Source: Calothrix sp. PCC 7103
GTDB taxonomy: Bacteria; Cyanobacteriota; Cyanobacteriia; Cyanobacteriales; Nostocaceae
DNA length: 64,000 nucleotides
NCBI RefSeq assembly: GCF_000331305.1
Contig: NZ_KB217478.1
Span: 4,676,296-4,740,295, forward strand
Reading direction: 5' to 3'
The position numbers and the translations under genes are program-made. This document shows positions 55,102 to 63,456 of the stretch, piece after piece (within the stretch, counting starts at the first letter, position 1; every line of letters begins with the position of its first letter). Under the pieces are notes generated by a model, which searched no databases, was not told where the DNA came from, and saw only the letters and a list, made by a program, of their open reading frames with translations.

Positions 55102-57033
55102 GTGAGATTACACTGGTTACTACCCAGCACCCTTTTTACTGTCTTCATACTTCCGTCGCCCGCCCATGCAGCTAAACTGAACTCTTGGCGGTTTGATGCC
55201 AGTCAAAACCGATTGGAAATCATTACCGACGGCGCCGTGCAACCAAAAGCACAGCTAATTTTTAACCCAACACGGGTAGTTATCGATTTACCAGGAACGC
55301 GGTTTGGGCGTCCCCAACTTACGCAACCAATAGGTGGGGCAATACGCTCGCTTCGTATCGGACAATTTGACGAAAATACAGCGCGTCTTGTCGTTGAACT
55401 CGCACCTGGTTTTACGCTTGACCCTGCTCAAGTTAAATTTGTCGGGGTTAGTCCCAGTCGTTGGACTGTACAATTACCAAAACCCGAACGTGAACAAGTT
55501 GGAGATTCCTCTGATAAAGGTATCTATAACGTAGTCACTACTCCCTCCAATAACACGCCTCCTAGCAATGCAAATAACTCAAGACCCTTACCCCCATCAA
55601 CAGTAGTTGCCGCTTCGTCCATACCAACCACAGTTGAGAATGTTCAAATTACGGGTGATGGTTTTTTTGTTCGCACTAGTGGGGCTGGAAATCCACAGTT
55701 GAGAGTAATTCGCAGTCTCGATAGACGCTCGATAGATGTAGACATTACTGGCGCCACAATATCATCGCAAGTGCAACGCGACATTTCAGTTAATAAACAC
55801 GGTGTTAACAGAGTTTTATTATCTCAACTAAATTCTAGAACTCCGACTGTCAGGATGCAGCTACAGGTAAATAGAGACAGTCCTGACTGGAATGCCTCAT
55901 TAAGCGGTGCGAATGGATTGATTCTAATTCCTAGCGCTACCCCAGTTGTTAGACTTCCAAGTCCAAATAATCCTCGTCCTCCTATCAACCAACCAAACCA
56001 AAATCCACCAATAACTGTTAATACAGTTGCCACAATTCAATCGGTTGAACTAAACGCTACAGGAACACAACTCATCATTAGTGGAGACCAGCGTTTAACG
56101 GGAAGCGGTGGGTGGGATAGGTCTACTGGACAATATCGTATTACTATTCCTAACGCCAAGTTACAGCAAAACGTTCGGGGTCCAAGTTTTGGCGCCAATA
56201 GTCCAGTATTAAAAGTTCGTTTACAGCAGCAAGACCCCAATACCGTCGCAATATTAGTACAACCTGCTGCGGGAGTACAATTTGGACAAGTCAATCAACT
56301 TAGTGGTCAACTACTATCACTCGAACTCACTCGTGGACGTATAAGTACCCTACCATCTATTAATCCACCGTCCCAACCTATTAAACCTCCTGTAGTTCTT
56401 CCATTACCGCTTCCACGTCCTAACCCCCAACCGTTACCTCCCGGTGGCAACCCTGTCCCTACCCCACAACCTCCAGTACGTCAACCAACTCCTAAAGGCA
56501 AAATCGTTGTGGTTGTTGACCCAGGACATGGAGGTAAAGATTCAGGCGCCCCAGGTCTTCGTGGTTTACTTGAAAAAGACGTAATTCTACCTATAGGTCT
56601 AAGAGTTAGGTCAATCCTGGAACAAAATGGTATTCAAGTTGTCATGACTCGCGATTCTGATTACTTTGTTGACTTAAAACCACGGGTAGACATGGCAGAA
56701 CGTGTTAACGCCACTTTATTTGTTAGTATCCACGCTAACTCTATTAGTGGGCGCCCAGATGTCAACGGCTTGGAAGTTTACTATTATGACAGTGGTTATC
56801 GTCTTGCTGAAGCAGTTCGCCAAAGTATTCTCCAAAATATCTCTACCATTAAAGACCGAGGCACCCGTAAAGCCAGATTTTATGTTTTGAGAAAAAGCTC
56901 AATGCCTTCGATTTTAGTAGAAACAGGTTATATGACAGGAGTTCAAGATAATCCCCGTCTCGGTAATCGTGAGTATCAAAATCGCATGGCTGAAGCTATC
57001 GCACGCGGTGTTCTCAGATATCTAGGAAGATAA
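55102..57033 (+). CDS. amiC2: N-acetylmuramoyl-L-alanine amidase with three AMIN domains (AmiC2-type)
   Basis: GTG at 55102 preferred over the ATG at 55081: AGGAG is eight bases upstream and the signal peptide MRLHWLLPSTLFTVFILPSPAHA parallels AmiC1. 643 residues. A canonical AMIN domain comes first ('LNSWRFDASQNRLEI...VVIDLPGTRFGRPQL...RLVVELAPG', about 25-115), then two more AMIN-type units and proline-rich linkers. Amidase_3 follows with H476 ('DPGHGGKD'), E491 and 'SIHANS', and catalytic Glu in 'ILVETGYM'. Paralogue of the gene before it; the last 180 residues are nearly the same. Septal peptidoglycan hydrolase of the periplasm. Confidence 0.92.
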   Translation: MRLHWLLPSTLFTVFILPSPAHAAKLNSWRFDASQNRLEIITDGAVQPKAQLIFNPTRVVIDLPGTRFGRPQLTQPIGGAIRSLRIGQFDENTARLVVELAPGFTLDPAQVKFVGVSPSRWTVQLPKPEREQVGDSSDKGIYNVVTTPSNNTPPSNANNSRPLPPSTVVAASSIPTTVENVQITGDGFFVRTSGAGNPQLRVIRSLDRRSIDVDITGATISSQVQRDISVNKHGVNRVLLSQLNSRTPTVRMQLQVNRDSPDWNASLSGANGLILIPSATPVVRLPSPNNPRPPINQPNQNPPITVNTVATIQSVELNATGTQLIISGDQRLTGSGGWDRSTGQYRITIPNAKLQQNVRGPSFGANSPVLKVRLQQQDPNTVAILVQPAAGVQFGQVNQLSGQLLSLELTRGRISTLPSINPPSQPIKPPVVLPLPLPRPNPQPLPPGGNPVPTPQPPVRQPTPKGKIVVVVDPGHGGKDSGAPGLRGLLEKDVILPIGLRVRSILEQNGIQVVMTRDSDYFVDLKPRVDMAERVNATLFVSIHANSISGRPDVNGLEVYYYDSGYRLAEAVRQSILQNISTIKDRGTRKARFYVLRKSSMPSILVETGYMTGVQDNPRLGNREYQNRMAEAIARGVLRYLGR

Positions 57034-57042
57034 ATACACGAC

Positions 57043-57094
57043 TATAGAGACGCGATTTATTCCCTGCGGGACACTCCGTGAACGCGTCTCTATA
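57043..57094. terminator. Nested inverted repeat after amiC2
   Basis: Outer arms tatagagacgcg (57043-57054) and cgcgtctctata (57083-57094) are perfect. Inside lies a second small hairpin, ccctgcggg (57062-57070). It belongs to the 'gagacgc' repeats seen in cyanobacterial intergenic DNA (another at 54435) and probably ends the amiC2 transcript. Confidence 0.8.
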
Positions 57095-57192
57095 TTAGGA
57101 CTCCCTATTTGTAATAAAAATCCTTGGCTAGATATTTGTGTAATTGTTATAAATCCTGTATTGTTATTCAAAAATAAAAAGACTAACTAGCT

Positions 57193-58059
57193 GTGTTTCT
57201 ATCCTCGAATTTTGAAACCAATCTTCTCCAAGAAAACTTTAACTATTACACAGAGCCACAGCGTGCCCCGATTGGGGTATTTGATAGTGGTGTGGGGGGT
57301 TTAACTGTACTACGCGAACTGTATCGCCAGATTCCGAATGAGTCGATTCTCTATTTTGGAGATACGGCTCGACTACCTTATGGTATTCGCTCTCAAGCTG
57401 AAATTATTCAGTTTAACCGCGAAATTCTAACTTGGATGCAGCGTGTTGGTGTTAAAATGGCGGTAATGGCTTGTAATACAAGTTCTGCACTCGCCCTTGA
57501 AACTGTACGCGAAGAATTTAATTTTCCTATTATTGGTGTTATTCTTCCAGGTGCTAAGGCCGCAGTTCAACATGGAAAACGTATAGGTGTTATCGCGACT
57601 CCAGCCACAGCAAAAAGTAACGCCTATAAAAACGCTATCCTAGAAATTGATGCTCAAACTCAAGTTTGGCAAGTTAGCTGCCCTGAATTTGTCCCTTTAA
57701 TAGAACAAAACCGTATTCATGACCCCTACACTGTTGAAGTGGCAACCTCATACCTAGAACCATTAATTCAACAGGAAATTGATACATTGGTCTACGGTTG
57801 TACTCACTATCCTCACTTGGCGCCAATTTTACGCTCGCTTTTACCAAGCACAGTTAACATCGTAGACCCAGCAGTTTACGTTGCTTCTGCTTGCGCTACT
57901 GAACTTGATATACTCAACTTACGTAATAACTTCCCGCCAATGCCAACTCGCTTTGTCGTCAGTGGTTGCCCAGAAACGTTCGCACTTACTTCTGTAAATT
58001 GGCTCGGTTGCACTCCAACAGTTGAAGTTGTAAACTGTGGGGCAGGCATTCCTGCTTGA
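57193..58059 (+). CDS. murI: Glutamate racemase
   Basis: 288 residues from a GTG. A PLP-independent racemase making D-glutamate for peptidoglycan: 'IGVFDSGVGGLTVLRELYRQIP', first catalytic Cys in 'VMACNTSSALAL', second in 'VYGCTHYPHLAPIL'. The first 20 residues are variable, so a later start is possible. Placement after the amidases groups cell-wall functions. Confidence 0.95.
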   Translation: MFLSSNFETNLLQENFNYYTEPQRAPIGVFDSGVGGLTVLRELYRQIPNESILYFGDTARLPYGIRSQAEIIQFNREILTWMQRVGVKMAVMACNTSSALALETVREEFNFPIIGVILPGAKAAVQHGKRIGVIATPATAKSNAYKNAILEIDAQTQVWQVSCPEFVPLIEQNRIHDPYTVEVATSYLEPLIQQEIDTLVYGCTHYPHLAPILRSLLPSTVNIVDPAVYVASACATELDILNLRNNFPPMPTRFVVSGCPETFALTSVNWLGCTPTVEVVNCGAGIPA

Positions 58060-58124
58060 GTACTGCACAGGCGTTTGGGCCTGTGCTACAATTCAACAAA
58101 ATTAATAATGGTATCGAGTACTAC

Positions 58125-58229
58125 TTACACATCATCAATTGGCGAAGTTTTGTTTCCAGAACGTTTCGCTAATGCCAATAAGAGGTATACAGTAAATAAA
58201 TATCCAGAAGCTAATATAAAAATCGTCAT
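58125..58229 (-). CDS. Candidate 34-residue single-membrane-span protein
   Basis: A short minus-strand frame, ATG at 58227-58229, TAA at 58125-58127. It begins MTIFILASGYLFTVYLLLAL and ends with a polar tail (AKRSGNKTSPIDDV). One clear membrane helix with a positive residue cluster after it is the design of small photosynthetic or NDH-1 subunits. The ribosome binding site is weak. I cannot match it to PetL, PetN, PsbX, Psb30 or similar. It may be a real small gene missed by length cut-offs, or chance. Confidence 0.4.
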   Translation of the reverse strand: MTIFILASGYLFTVYLLLALAKRSGNKTSPIDDV

Positions 58230-59199
58230 CACCGTTCTCACATAAACTATTTTTTTTTACGAGTTATTTGTGTTTAATATTAAGCAAACACCATTAGCTA
58301 ACCGTAAGCGTGTGAATACATCTCACGATTACAGCAACACTCTGTTTCGTGCTAACAATAATTAGTACGATTTAGTTTGCCTAGAACTAAGTTCTTTGCT
58401 TTTTTTGCTTTATAGTTATGTATATTTACAGACTCACTGCTGTTATTAAGCTACCATTACGCCATACAGCAATTTAGAGCGCTGCCTTTGACAGTCTCTT
58501 CAAGTCTGCAAAATTACTGCCTTTGCGTTTAGTCACAACACAAAGACAATGTAAGCCTCTGATTTAAGCGTTAAAGGCCTACTGACTCCTCCACCGAAAT
58601 AATTACGAATTCCGGCAAGAAACTATATGAACCTGCTGTTAAACCACTGAAATTGCTAAAAACAGCTTCCTTAGTTCAACGAACGGTATCTATTTGACTC
58701 ACGACTCTCGAAAAGGAAAACACCCGTAAGCGCATTACTTTTCGTGCGGTGATTAACAAAAAACTTTATAAGTCCCTTCATTTTAGCCTAACATAACCAC
58801 CGGGACTTTTCATCTCAGTTCTGAGTTATTTTTCAAATATTTTGGCAATCACAGAAATAAGTTTTACTTTTGTTTTCAACCTATTTCATAAGCAATACTT
58901 ATCAAACTTGCGTAGATATTAATAATCTTGCACCCTTTTCTTATGTAGTAAATAATATAACAATAATTATCTCACTTCAGCAAACGCTTAAAAGTATTAT
59001 TTTATACATACACCTAATTTTGAGTATCATCTGACCTCAAAATGCCTTGTTGAGGCATTGTGGGTAGAAAAAAAATACTGCTTTTGCCATTGGTTAATAG
59101 AATGATTCTTCACAATAAGCTTTGCAGTCTACCTGCGTTATCTTAAAATGAGTATAGAATATGTAAACTTTCGTAACTTAAGCCAGAGTCCGCCCATCC
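58230..59199. other. Long gene-poor region upstream of sds
   Basis: About 970 bases with no credible long ORF on either strand. It contains a T9 tract (58241-58249), an imperfect inverted repeat with arms aagtccc (58770-58776) and gggactt (58802-58808), and moderately GC-rich stretches near 58560-58760. That texture would suit a non-coding RNA or a long 5' leader. No known RNA family could be assigned by eye. Confidence 0.45.
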
Positions 59200-60168
59200 A
59201 TGACCCCAGCAACCTCCCTTTTTACTCCTGTGGAAGCAGACCTGCGATTACTAGCAGACAATCTGATACAGTTAGTTGGAACAGACCACCCCATCCTCTA
59301 TGCGGCGGCAAAACACCTATTTGGAGCTGGGGGAAAGCGTATCAGACCAGCGATAGTTCTGCTTATATCGCGTGCCACCATGTTGTCTGATATTACTACT
59401 CGTCATCGGCGCCTAGCTGAAATCACAGAAATGATTCACACAGCGAGTTTGGTACACGATGATGTAGTAGATGAGTCCTCATCGCGACGTGGAGTTCCAA
59501 CAATTCATAGTTTGTTTGGAAATCGCGTTGCTGTACTGGCAGGAGATTTCTTCTTTGCCCAGTCTTCTTGGCACTTAGCCAACTTAGATAATTTAGAAGT
59601 TGTAAAACTGTTATCACAAGTATTGATGGATTTCGCAGTTGGAGAAATTCAACAGGGACTAAACCGTTTTGATGCGAGTATCACAATTGATACTTATCTT
59701 CAAAAAAATTATTATAAAACTGCAACATTATTTGCTAACAGCGCCAAAGCCGCTGGAGTGTTGAGCGAAGTTTCAGCATCAACGGCAGAACAGATGTATT
59801 GTTATGGACGTGACATCGGTTTGGCGTTCCAAATAGTTGATGATATTTTAGACTTTACGAGTTCATCAGAAGCGTTAGGCAAACCAGCAGGTTCAGATTT
59901 GAAAAGCGGTACCTTGACGGCGCCTGTTTTGTATGCGTTGGAAGAAAAGCCAGCTTTGTTTATGCTAATAGAGCGAGAGTTTGCTCAAGAAGGAGACTTA
60001 GAGCAAGCGTTGGCGTTAATTTCTGACAGTCAAGGTATCGCAAGAGCAAGGGAGCTAGCAGCACATCACGCGAAGTTGGCTGTGGAGCATTTGGTAGATT
60101 TACCATATTCAGAGTCTCGTCAAGCTTTGATAAACATGACTGATTTTGCGCTGAGTCGATTGTATTAA
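59200..60168 (+). CDS. sds: Solanesyl diphosphate synthase (all-trans polyprenyl synthase)
   Basis: 322 residues. First aspartate-rich motif 'LVHDDVVDESSSRRG' (about 85-99), second 'FQIVDDILDFTSSSEALGKPAGSDLKSGTLTAPVLYAL', and the opening 'AAKHLFGAGGKRIRPAIVLL' for isoprenyl-diphosphate binding. It makes the C45 side chain of plastoquinone. Context with murI and hetZ matches Nostocales order as I remember it. Confidence 0.93.
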   Translation: MTPATSLFTPVEADLRLLADNLIQLVGTDHPILYAAAKHLFGAGGKRIRPAIVLLISRATMLSDITTRHRRLAEITEMIHTASLVHDDVVDESSSRRGVPTIHSLFGNRVAVLAGDFFFAQSSWHLANLDNLEVVKLLSQVLMDFAVGEIQQGLNRFDASITIDTYLQKNYYKTATLFANSAKAAGVLSEVSASTAEQMYCYGRDIGLAFQIVDDILDFTSSSEALGKPAGSDLKSGTLTAPVLYALEEKPALFMLIEREFAQEGDLEQALALISDSQGIARARELAAHHAKLAVEHLVDLPYSESRQALINMTDFALSRLY

Positions 60169-60204
60169 GTTTTTTATTTACCAAATTTAATTTATTGGTC
60201 TTGA

Positions 60205-60264
60205 AAGAGCTAAGGAGTAGGCACAGACGGTAAAATCCAGTAGTGCTAGTTACCCTTAGCTCTT
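60205..60264. terminator. Inverted repeat between convergent genes
   Basis: Perfect 11-base arms aagagctaagg (60205-60215) and ccttagctctt (60254-60264) with a 38-base loop, between sds and the convergent gene ending at 60329. Possible bidirectional terminator. Confidence 0.65.
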
Positions 60265-60328
60265 GAAATAGTTACAGCAATTTCCCACAATAACCCGTAT
60301 GACAAGTTAAGCTGATATCTGGTAGTTT

Positions 60329-60868
60329 TTAAGCGATATCAGGAGGCACGGAGGAGTTACGGTACGGCGCCATTACCTGTTGGATCAATAATTGTAGCTC
60401 AAAACGTGGGATTTCGATTGTATCACCACTCACGCCAGAAGTTTCAAAAAAAACTATACTATCTACGGGTTCCATTGCCGTTAACTGAAACAAAACGTGT
60501 ATAACTCCGATTGGTTTAGCAGTTAACTGAGGGTTATCCCTCCTGTATTGGCTTTTAATCGCATCTTGTAATGTAGGGTAAGCATATACCACTCGTTTTT
60601 CGAGTTCTGGATTAGTACTATTGCTCAGTGTGGTGACAACCCACTCTTCGTCCATACTTTGGAGGATGAAATACTGTTTATGGGCTAGCCTTTGAGCAAG
60701 CGTCTGTAAAGCCGGAGCGATTGCTGTTATCAGTTGTGGTGTAATGCCATCTTGGGGTGCATTTTCTTTCAGCAATTGAATTTGTGCTTGTAAATCCATA
60801 AATGTACCAGAGGGAAAAATGATAACGGTTGGAAAGAATTTTGTCAGGTTGAGCTTTATAATCACCAT
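60329..60868 (-). CDS. Conserved hypothetical cyanobacterial protein
   Basis: 179 residues as read from the ATG at 60868. A second ATG at 60797-60799 (MDLQAQIQLLKENAPQDG) may be the true start, giving 156 residues; neither has a clear ribosome binding site. Pattern: helical N-terminus, then 'QYFILQSMDEEWVVTTLSN' and 'KPIGVIHVLFQLTAMEPVDSIVFFETSG', a beta-rich fold. No membrane segment. Function is unknown; it lies between sds and hetZ on the opposite strand. Confidence 0.75.
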   Translation of the reverse strand: MVIIKLNLTKFFPTVIIFPSGTFMDLQAQIQLLKENAPQDGITPQLITAIAPALQTLAQRLAHKQYFILQSMDEEWVVTTLSNSTNPELEKRVVYAYPTLQDAIKSQYRRDNPQLTAKPIGVIHVLFQLTAMEPVDSIVFFETSGVSGDTIEIPRFELQLLIQQVMAPYRNSSVPPDIA

Positions 60869-61014
60869 TTGGTTGGGAATAATAAACTAAACCAATTCTT
60901 TAATTATGGTGTGCGTCAATCACGCTAATCTTAGACATGATACTTTTTTACCAATTATTCATTTTGATCCCAGGCTGTAAATATATATGTTAGGGTCTTT
61001 TTAAGAACGAGACT

Positions 61015-62205
61015 ATGAATTTAGCCGCAACCACAACTATTCAGGGAGAAAATTCTATCGGCGTGGAGGCGATATTAGAACTTTCCTTGCAGGAACTAAG
61101 GCAATCAACCAAAGCTTCGGAGAAAAATTGTCACGATGTGGCAATGCGTATCACGAACGAAGTTTATCGGATTTGCAATGAGAGCAAACGCATCCAAGCT
61201 TCTGGCTCTATAGAAAGCTCCGCCATTACCCTGGCTCGACATCGCCTGACTCAGTGCTTGCGATATTACCAGTTAGGTTCATCTCGTGGCAGGGTCGAAC
61301 TTCACAGTACTTTGAGTGCAATTATCTATCGTTATATTAATCCTCCGCAACGCCAATTGAGCTATCAAGGGCGCCTAACGATAATTGAAGATTTTCTACA
61401 AAGTTTTTATTTAGAAGCTCTTAATGCTTTTCGCAGAGAAAATCAACTTGGTGCGACCTACCAGCCTCACACACTCATAGAATTAGCCGAGTATATGGCG
61501 TTCACCGAACGTTACGGTAAACGTCGCATCCCTTTACCAGGAAGACAGCAACAACTTATTATTCTGCGCGCACAAACTTTTTCTCAACAACAACCGCCAG
61601 AAACCTGTGTTGACATCGAACAAGCTGCCGAAGGTAGTGGAGGTGAAAGTGATGGCTCTTGGGAAGAGCCAGCGGTTCAAATGCTGCGAAGCGCAATGGC
61701 TACACAGCCCGAACCAGAACCAACTGAAGATACGCTACGTTCTGTTGTAATAACTGAATTAATGAGTTATTTAGAGGAACGACAACAAACCGATTGTGCA
61801 GATTATTTTGCGCTGCGGTTACAGGATATGTCGGCAACTGAAATCGAATCAGTTTTGAATTTGACCTCCAGGCAACGCGATTATTTACAACAGCGTTTTA
61901 AGTATCACTTGATTCGATTTGCTTTACTGCACCGCTGGGAACTAGTTCACGAATGGCTTGAAGCTGATTTAAGTACAAATTTGGGCTTGACACCTATTCA
62001 GTGGGAAAAGTTTATTGAAGAAATGGATCCGAAGCAACGGTCTTTACTCGAACTAAAGCAACAAAAAGAACCTGATGAAAAAATTGCCAAGTTGTGCGGG
62101 TTATCAATGGCACAACTGCAAAAGCGATGGTTTAAAATTCTTGAACAAGCCTGGGAAATTCGTAACTCTCTAGTGTCCGGATCGGGTGCATCTACTCATG
62201 AATAG
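61015..62205 (+). CDS. hetZ: Heterocyst differentiation regulator HetZ
   Basis: 396 residues, close to the about 400 of HetZ in Anabaena. It contains 'HDVAMRITNEVYRICNESKRIQASGSIESSAITLARHRLTQCLRYYQLGSSRGRVELHSTLSAIIYRYI' and a C-terminal sigma/HTH-like segment ('LTSRQRDYLQQRFKYHLIRFALLHRWELVHEWLEADL', then 'SLLELKQQKEPDEKIAKLCGLSMAQLQKRWFKILEQAW'). HetZ acts early in heterocyst development, with HetR, and is thought to bind DNA. Its stop overlaps the patU start region, as in hetZ-patU operons. Confidence 0.9.
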   Translation: MNLAATTTIQGENSIGVEAILELSLQELRQSTKASEKNCHDVAMRITNEVYRICNESKRIQASGSIESSAITLARHRLTQCLRYYQLGSSRGRVELHSTLSAIIYRYINPPQRQLSYQGRLTIIEDFLQSFYLEALNAFRRENQLGATYQPHTLIELAEYMAFTERYGKRRIPLPGRQQQLIILRAQTFSQQQPPETCVDIEQAAEGSGGESDGSWEEPAVQMLRSAMATQPEPEPTEDTLRSVVITELMSYLEERQQTDCADYFALRLQDMSATEIESVLNLTSRQRDYLQQRFKYHLIRFALLHRWELVHEWLEADLSTNLGLTPIQWEKFIEEMDPKQRSLLELKQQKEPDEKIAKLCGLSMAQLQKRWFKILEQAWEIRNSLVSGSGASTHE

Positions 62206-63172
62206 TGACTCAGAATCCTTACAAAACCAGTTGTTTAGATGGTTAATAGCTAAGTATGCTATAGAATCAGAAAATACCTCGGTCAATTGTAAGGAAAATA
62301 ACGGGGTCGAAAATATACCTAGTGCTGCGAATACTCCAATTGATTTGCAGCAACTGGAATGGACGCCCCAAACCTCTCAACTAGGAGAAATTCCTACTGT
62401 GCAAGAACGTTTCCAAGCCGTCCTTAAACGTCGGTTACAAATTCAAATACAAAACCATCCTCCGTTATTCCCTTGGGAAACCCAAATCCAAGAATATCCT
62501 GACTACGTAGACAATCCCTCAGTCGCGTTAGTTCCTACGTGGGGATGGAGTCGTGGAGCATCTTTAACGCTCCCGATTGACTTACCAGAACGTGTATTTC
62601 AGCAATTGCTGGCTAGATGCCAAGAATTAGTTGCTTCTTCATTACCGTTAGGAGCAAAATTAGTGGCTGCTGTGGAAAGCTTATTTCCTAACGATGAGCA
62701 GGCAATTAATGATTTAGCAGGATTAGTGCTAAGAACTCCTTATCGTTCTGCTTCGGCCATTGAAGCAATGCCTAATTTGGATGGTGATTACTTTGATCTT
62801 CAAAGTCGTCAGCAAATGGCCGTTTCATTGTTGGCAGCAAAACAACTGTTTGATAACTTAACATTACCTGTTTCTGCGACTAATCCAGTTGTAGAAAGAG
62901 AATGGTTAACTGATGTTGGTGCTATCAAACTTCATGTTGAGTACGCACAATACGGTGCCGAAGCAAAGCTTTGTGTTCGGGCTGATTTACCTACTCAAGG
63001 AAACATCAAAGTTGGCAATGCTAGCACAAGTGCAATGGCTCAGTCTTGGAGTTCAGGTAACTTACGTGTGGAAATACTTTGTGTTTCTCCACGTCAACCT
63101 TACACTCTCGAAGTAAAACTAACAGAAATCGACCAACAACCGTTGACATTTTTAATTCTTCCCACTGTGTAG
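62198..63172 (+). CDS. patU: Pattern-formation protein PatU (single, unsplit form)
   Basis: 324 residues from the ATG at 62198, which overlaps the hetZ stop by 8 bases. An ATG 12 bases upstream is in the same frame. It starts 'SESLQNQLFRWLIAKYAIESEN' and continues 'QLEWTPQTSQLGEIPTVQERFQAVLKRRLQIQIQNHPPLFPWETQIQEYPD', with a beta-rich C-terminus ('EVKLTEIDQQPLTFLILPTV'). In Anabaena PCC 7120, as I recall, patU is split into patU5 and patU3 after hetZ; here it is one uninterrupted gene. It modulates heterocyst spacing; the mechanism is not clear. Confidence 0.88.
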   Translation: MNSDSESLQNQLFRWLIAKYAIESENTSVNCKENNGVENIPSAANTPIDLQQLEWTPQTSQLGEIPTVQERFQAVLKRRLQIQIQNHPPLFPWETQIQEYPDYVDNPSVALVPTWGWSRGASLTLPIDLPERVFQQLLARCQELVASSLPLGAKLVAAVESLFPNDEQAINDLAGLVLRTPYRSASAIEAMPNLDGDYFDLQSRQQMAVSLLAAKQLFDNLTLPVSATNPVVEREWLTDVGAIKLHVEYAQYGAEAKLCVRADLPTQGNIKVGNASTSAMAQSWSSGNLRVEILCVSPRQPYTLEVKLTEIDQQPLTFLILPTV

Positions 63173-63288
63173 AAAATAATACTTACTGCTAGCACCAATA
63201 TATTTAGATAGGCTCTTGTTGGTTTTCGAGTCAGGTGACGAAACCTAGTTTAAAGCGTATGCTTGGTATAAATAAGCGGTCATTACTA

Positions 63289-63327
63289 AGGCACTAGTAC
63301 ATGTCGATTTTCGACGGTATAGTGCCT
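63289..63327. terminator. Two-tier hairpin after patU
   Basis: Outer arms aggcacta (63289-63296) and tagtgcct (63320-63327) enclose an inner gtcga-ttt-tcgac hairpin (63303-63315). It lies about 115 bases after the patU stop in a 284-base gap that is otherwise featureless. Possible terminator or regulatory hairpin; no T-run. Confidence 0.6.
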
Positions 63328-63456
63328 GTAGCGTCTACGGTCAACAGCATTTTATCCGGACAATGTATTAAGAGTTTATACTGACTACATTAGTATCCGT
63401 TGTCTACAAATGCATCGCTTAGTGATTACATCCACTAATTGCTTTATAACTAAAAA

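Noticed and set aside
60989-60998. AGGGTCT upstream of hetZ as a HetR-type half site
   Set aside because: Only a half match to the GGGTCTAACCCC-like palindrome I recall, and it lies about 20 bases from the start codon where an activator site is unlikely.
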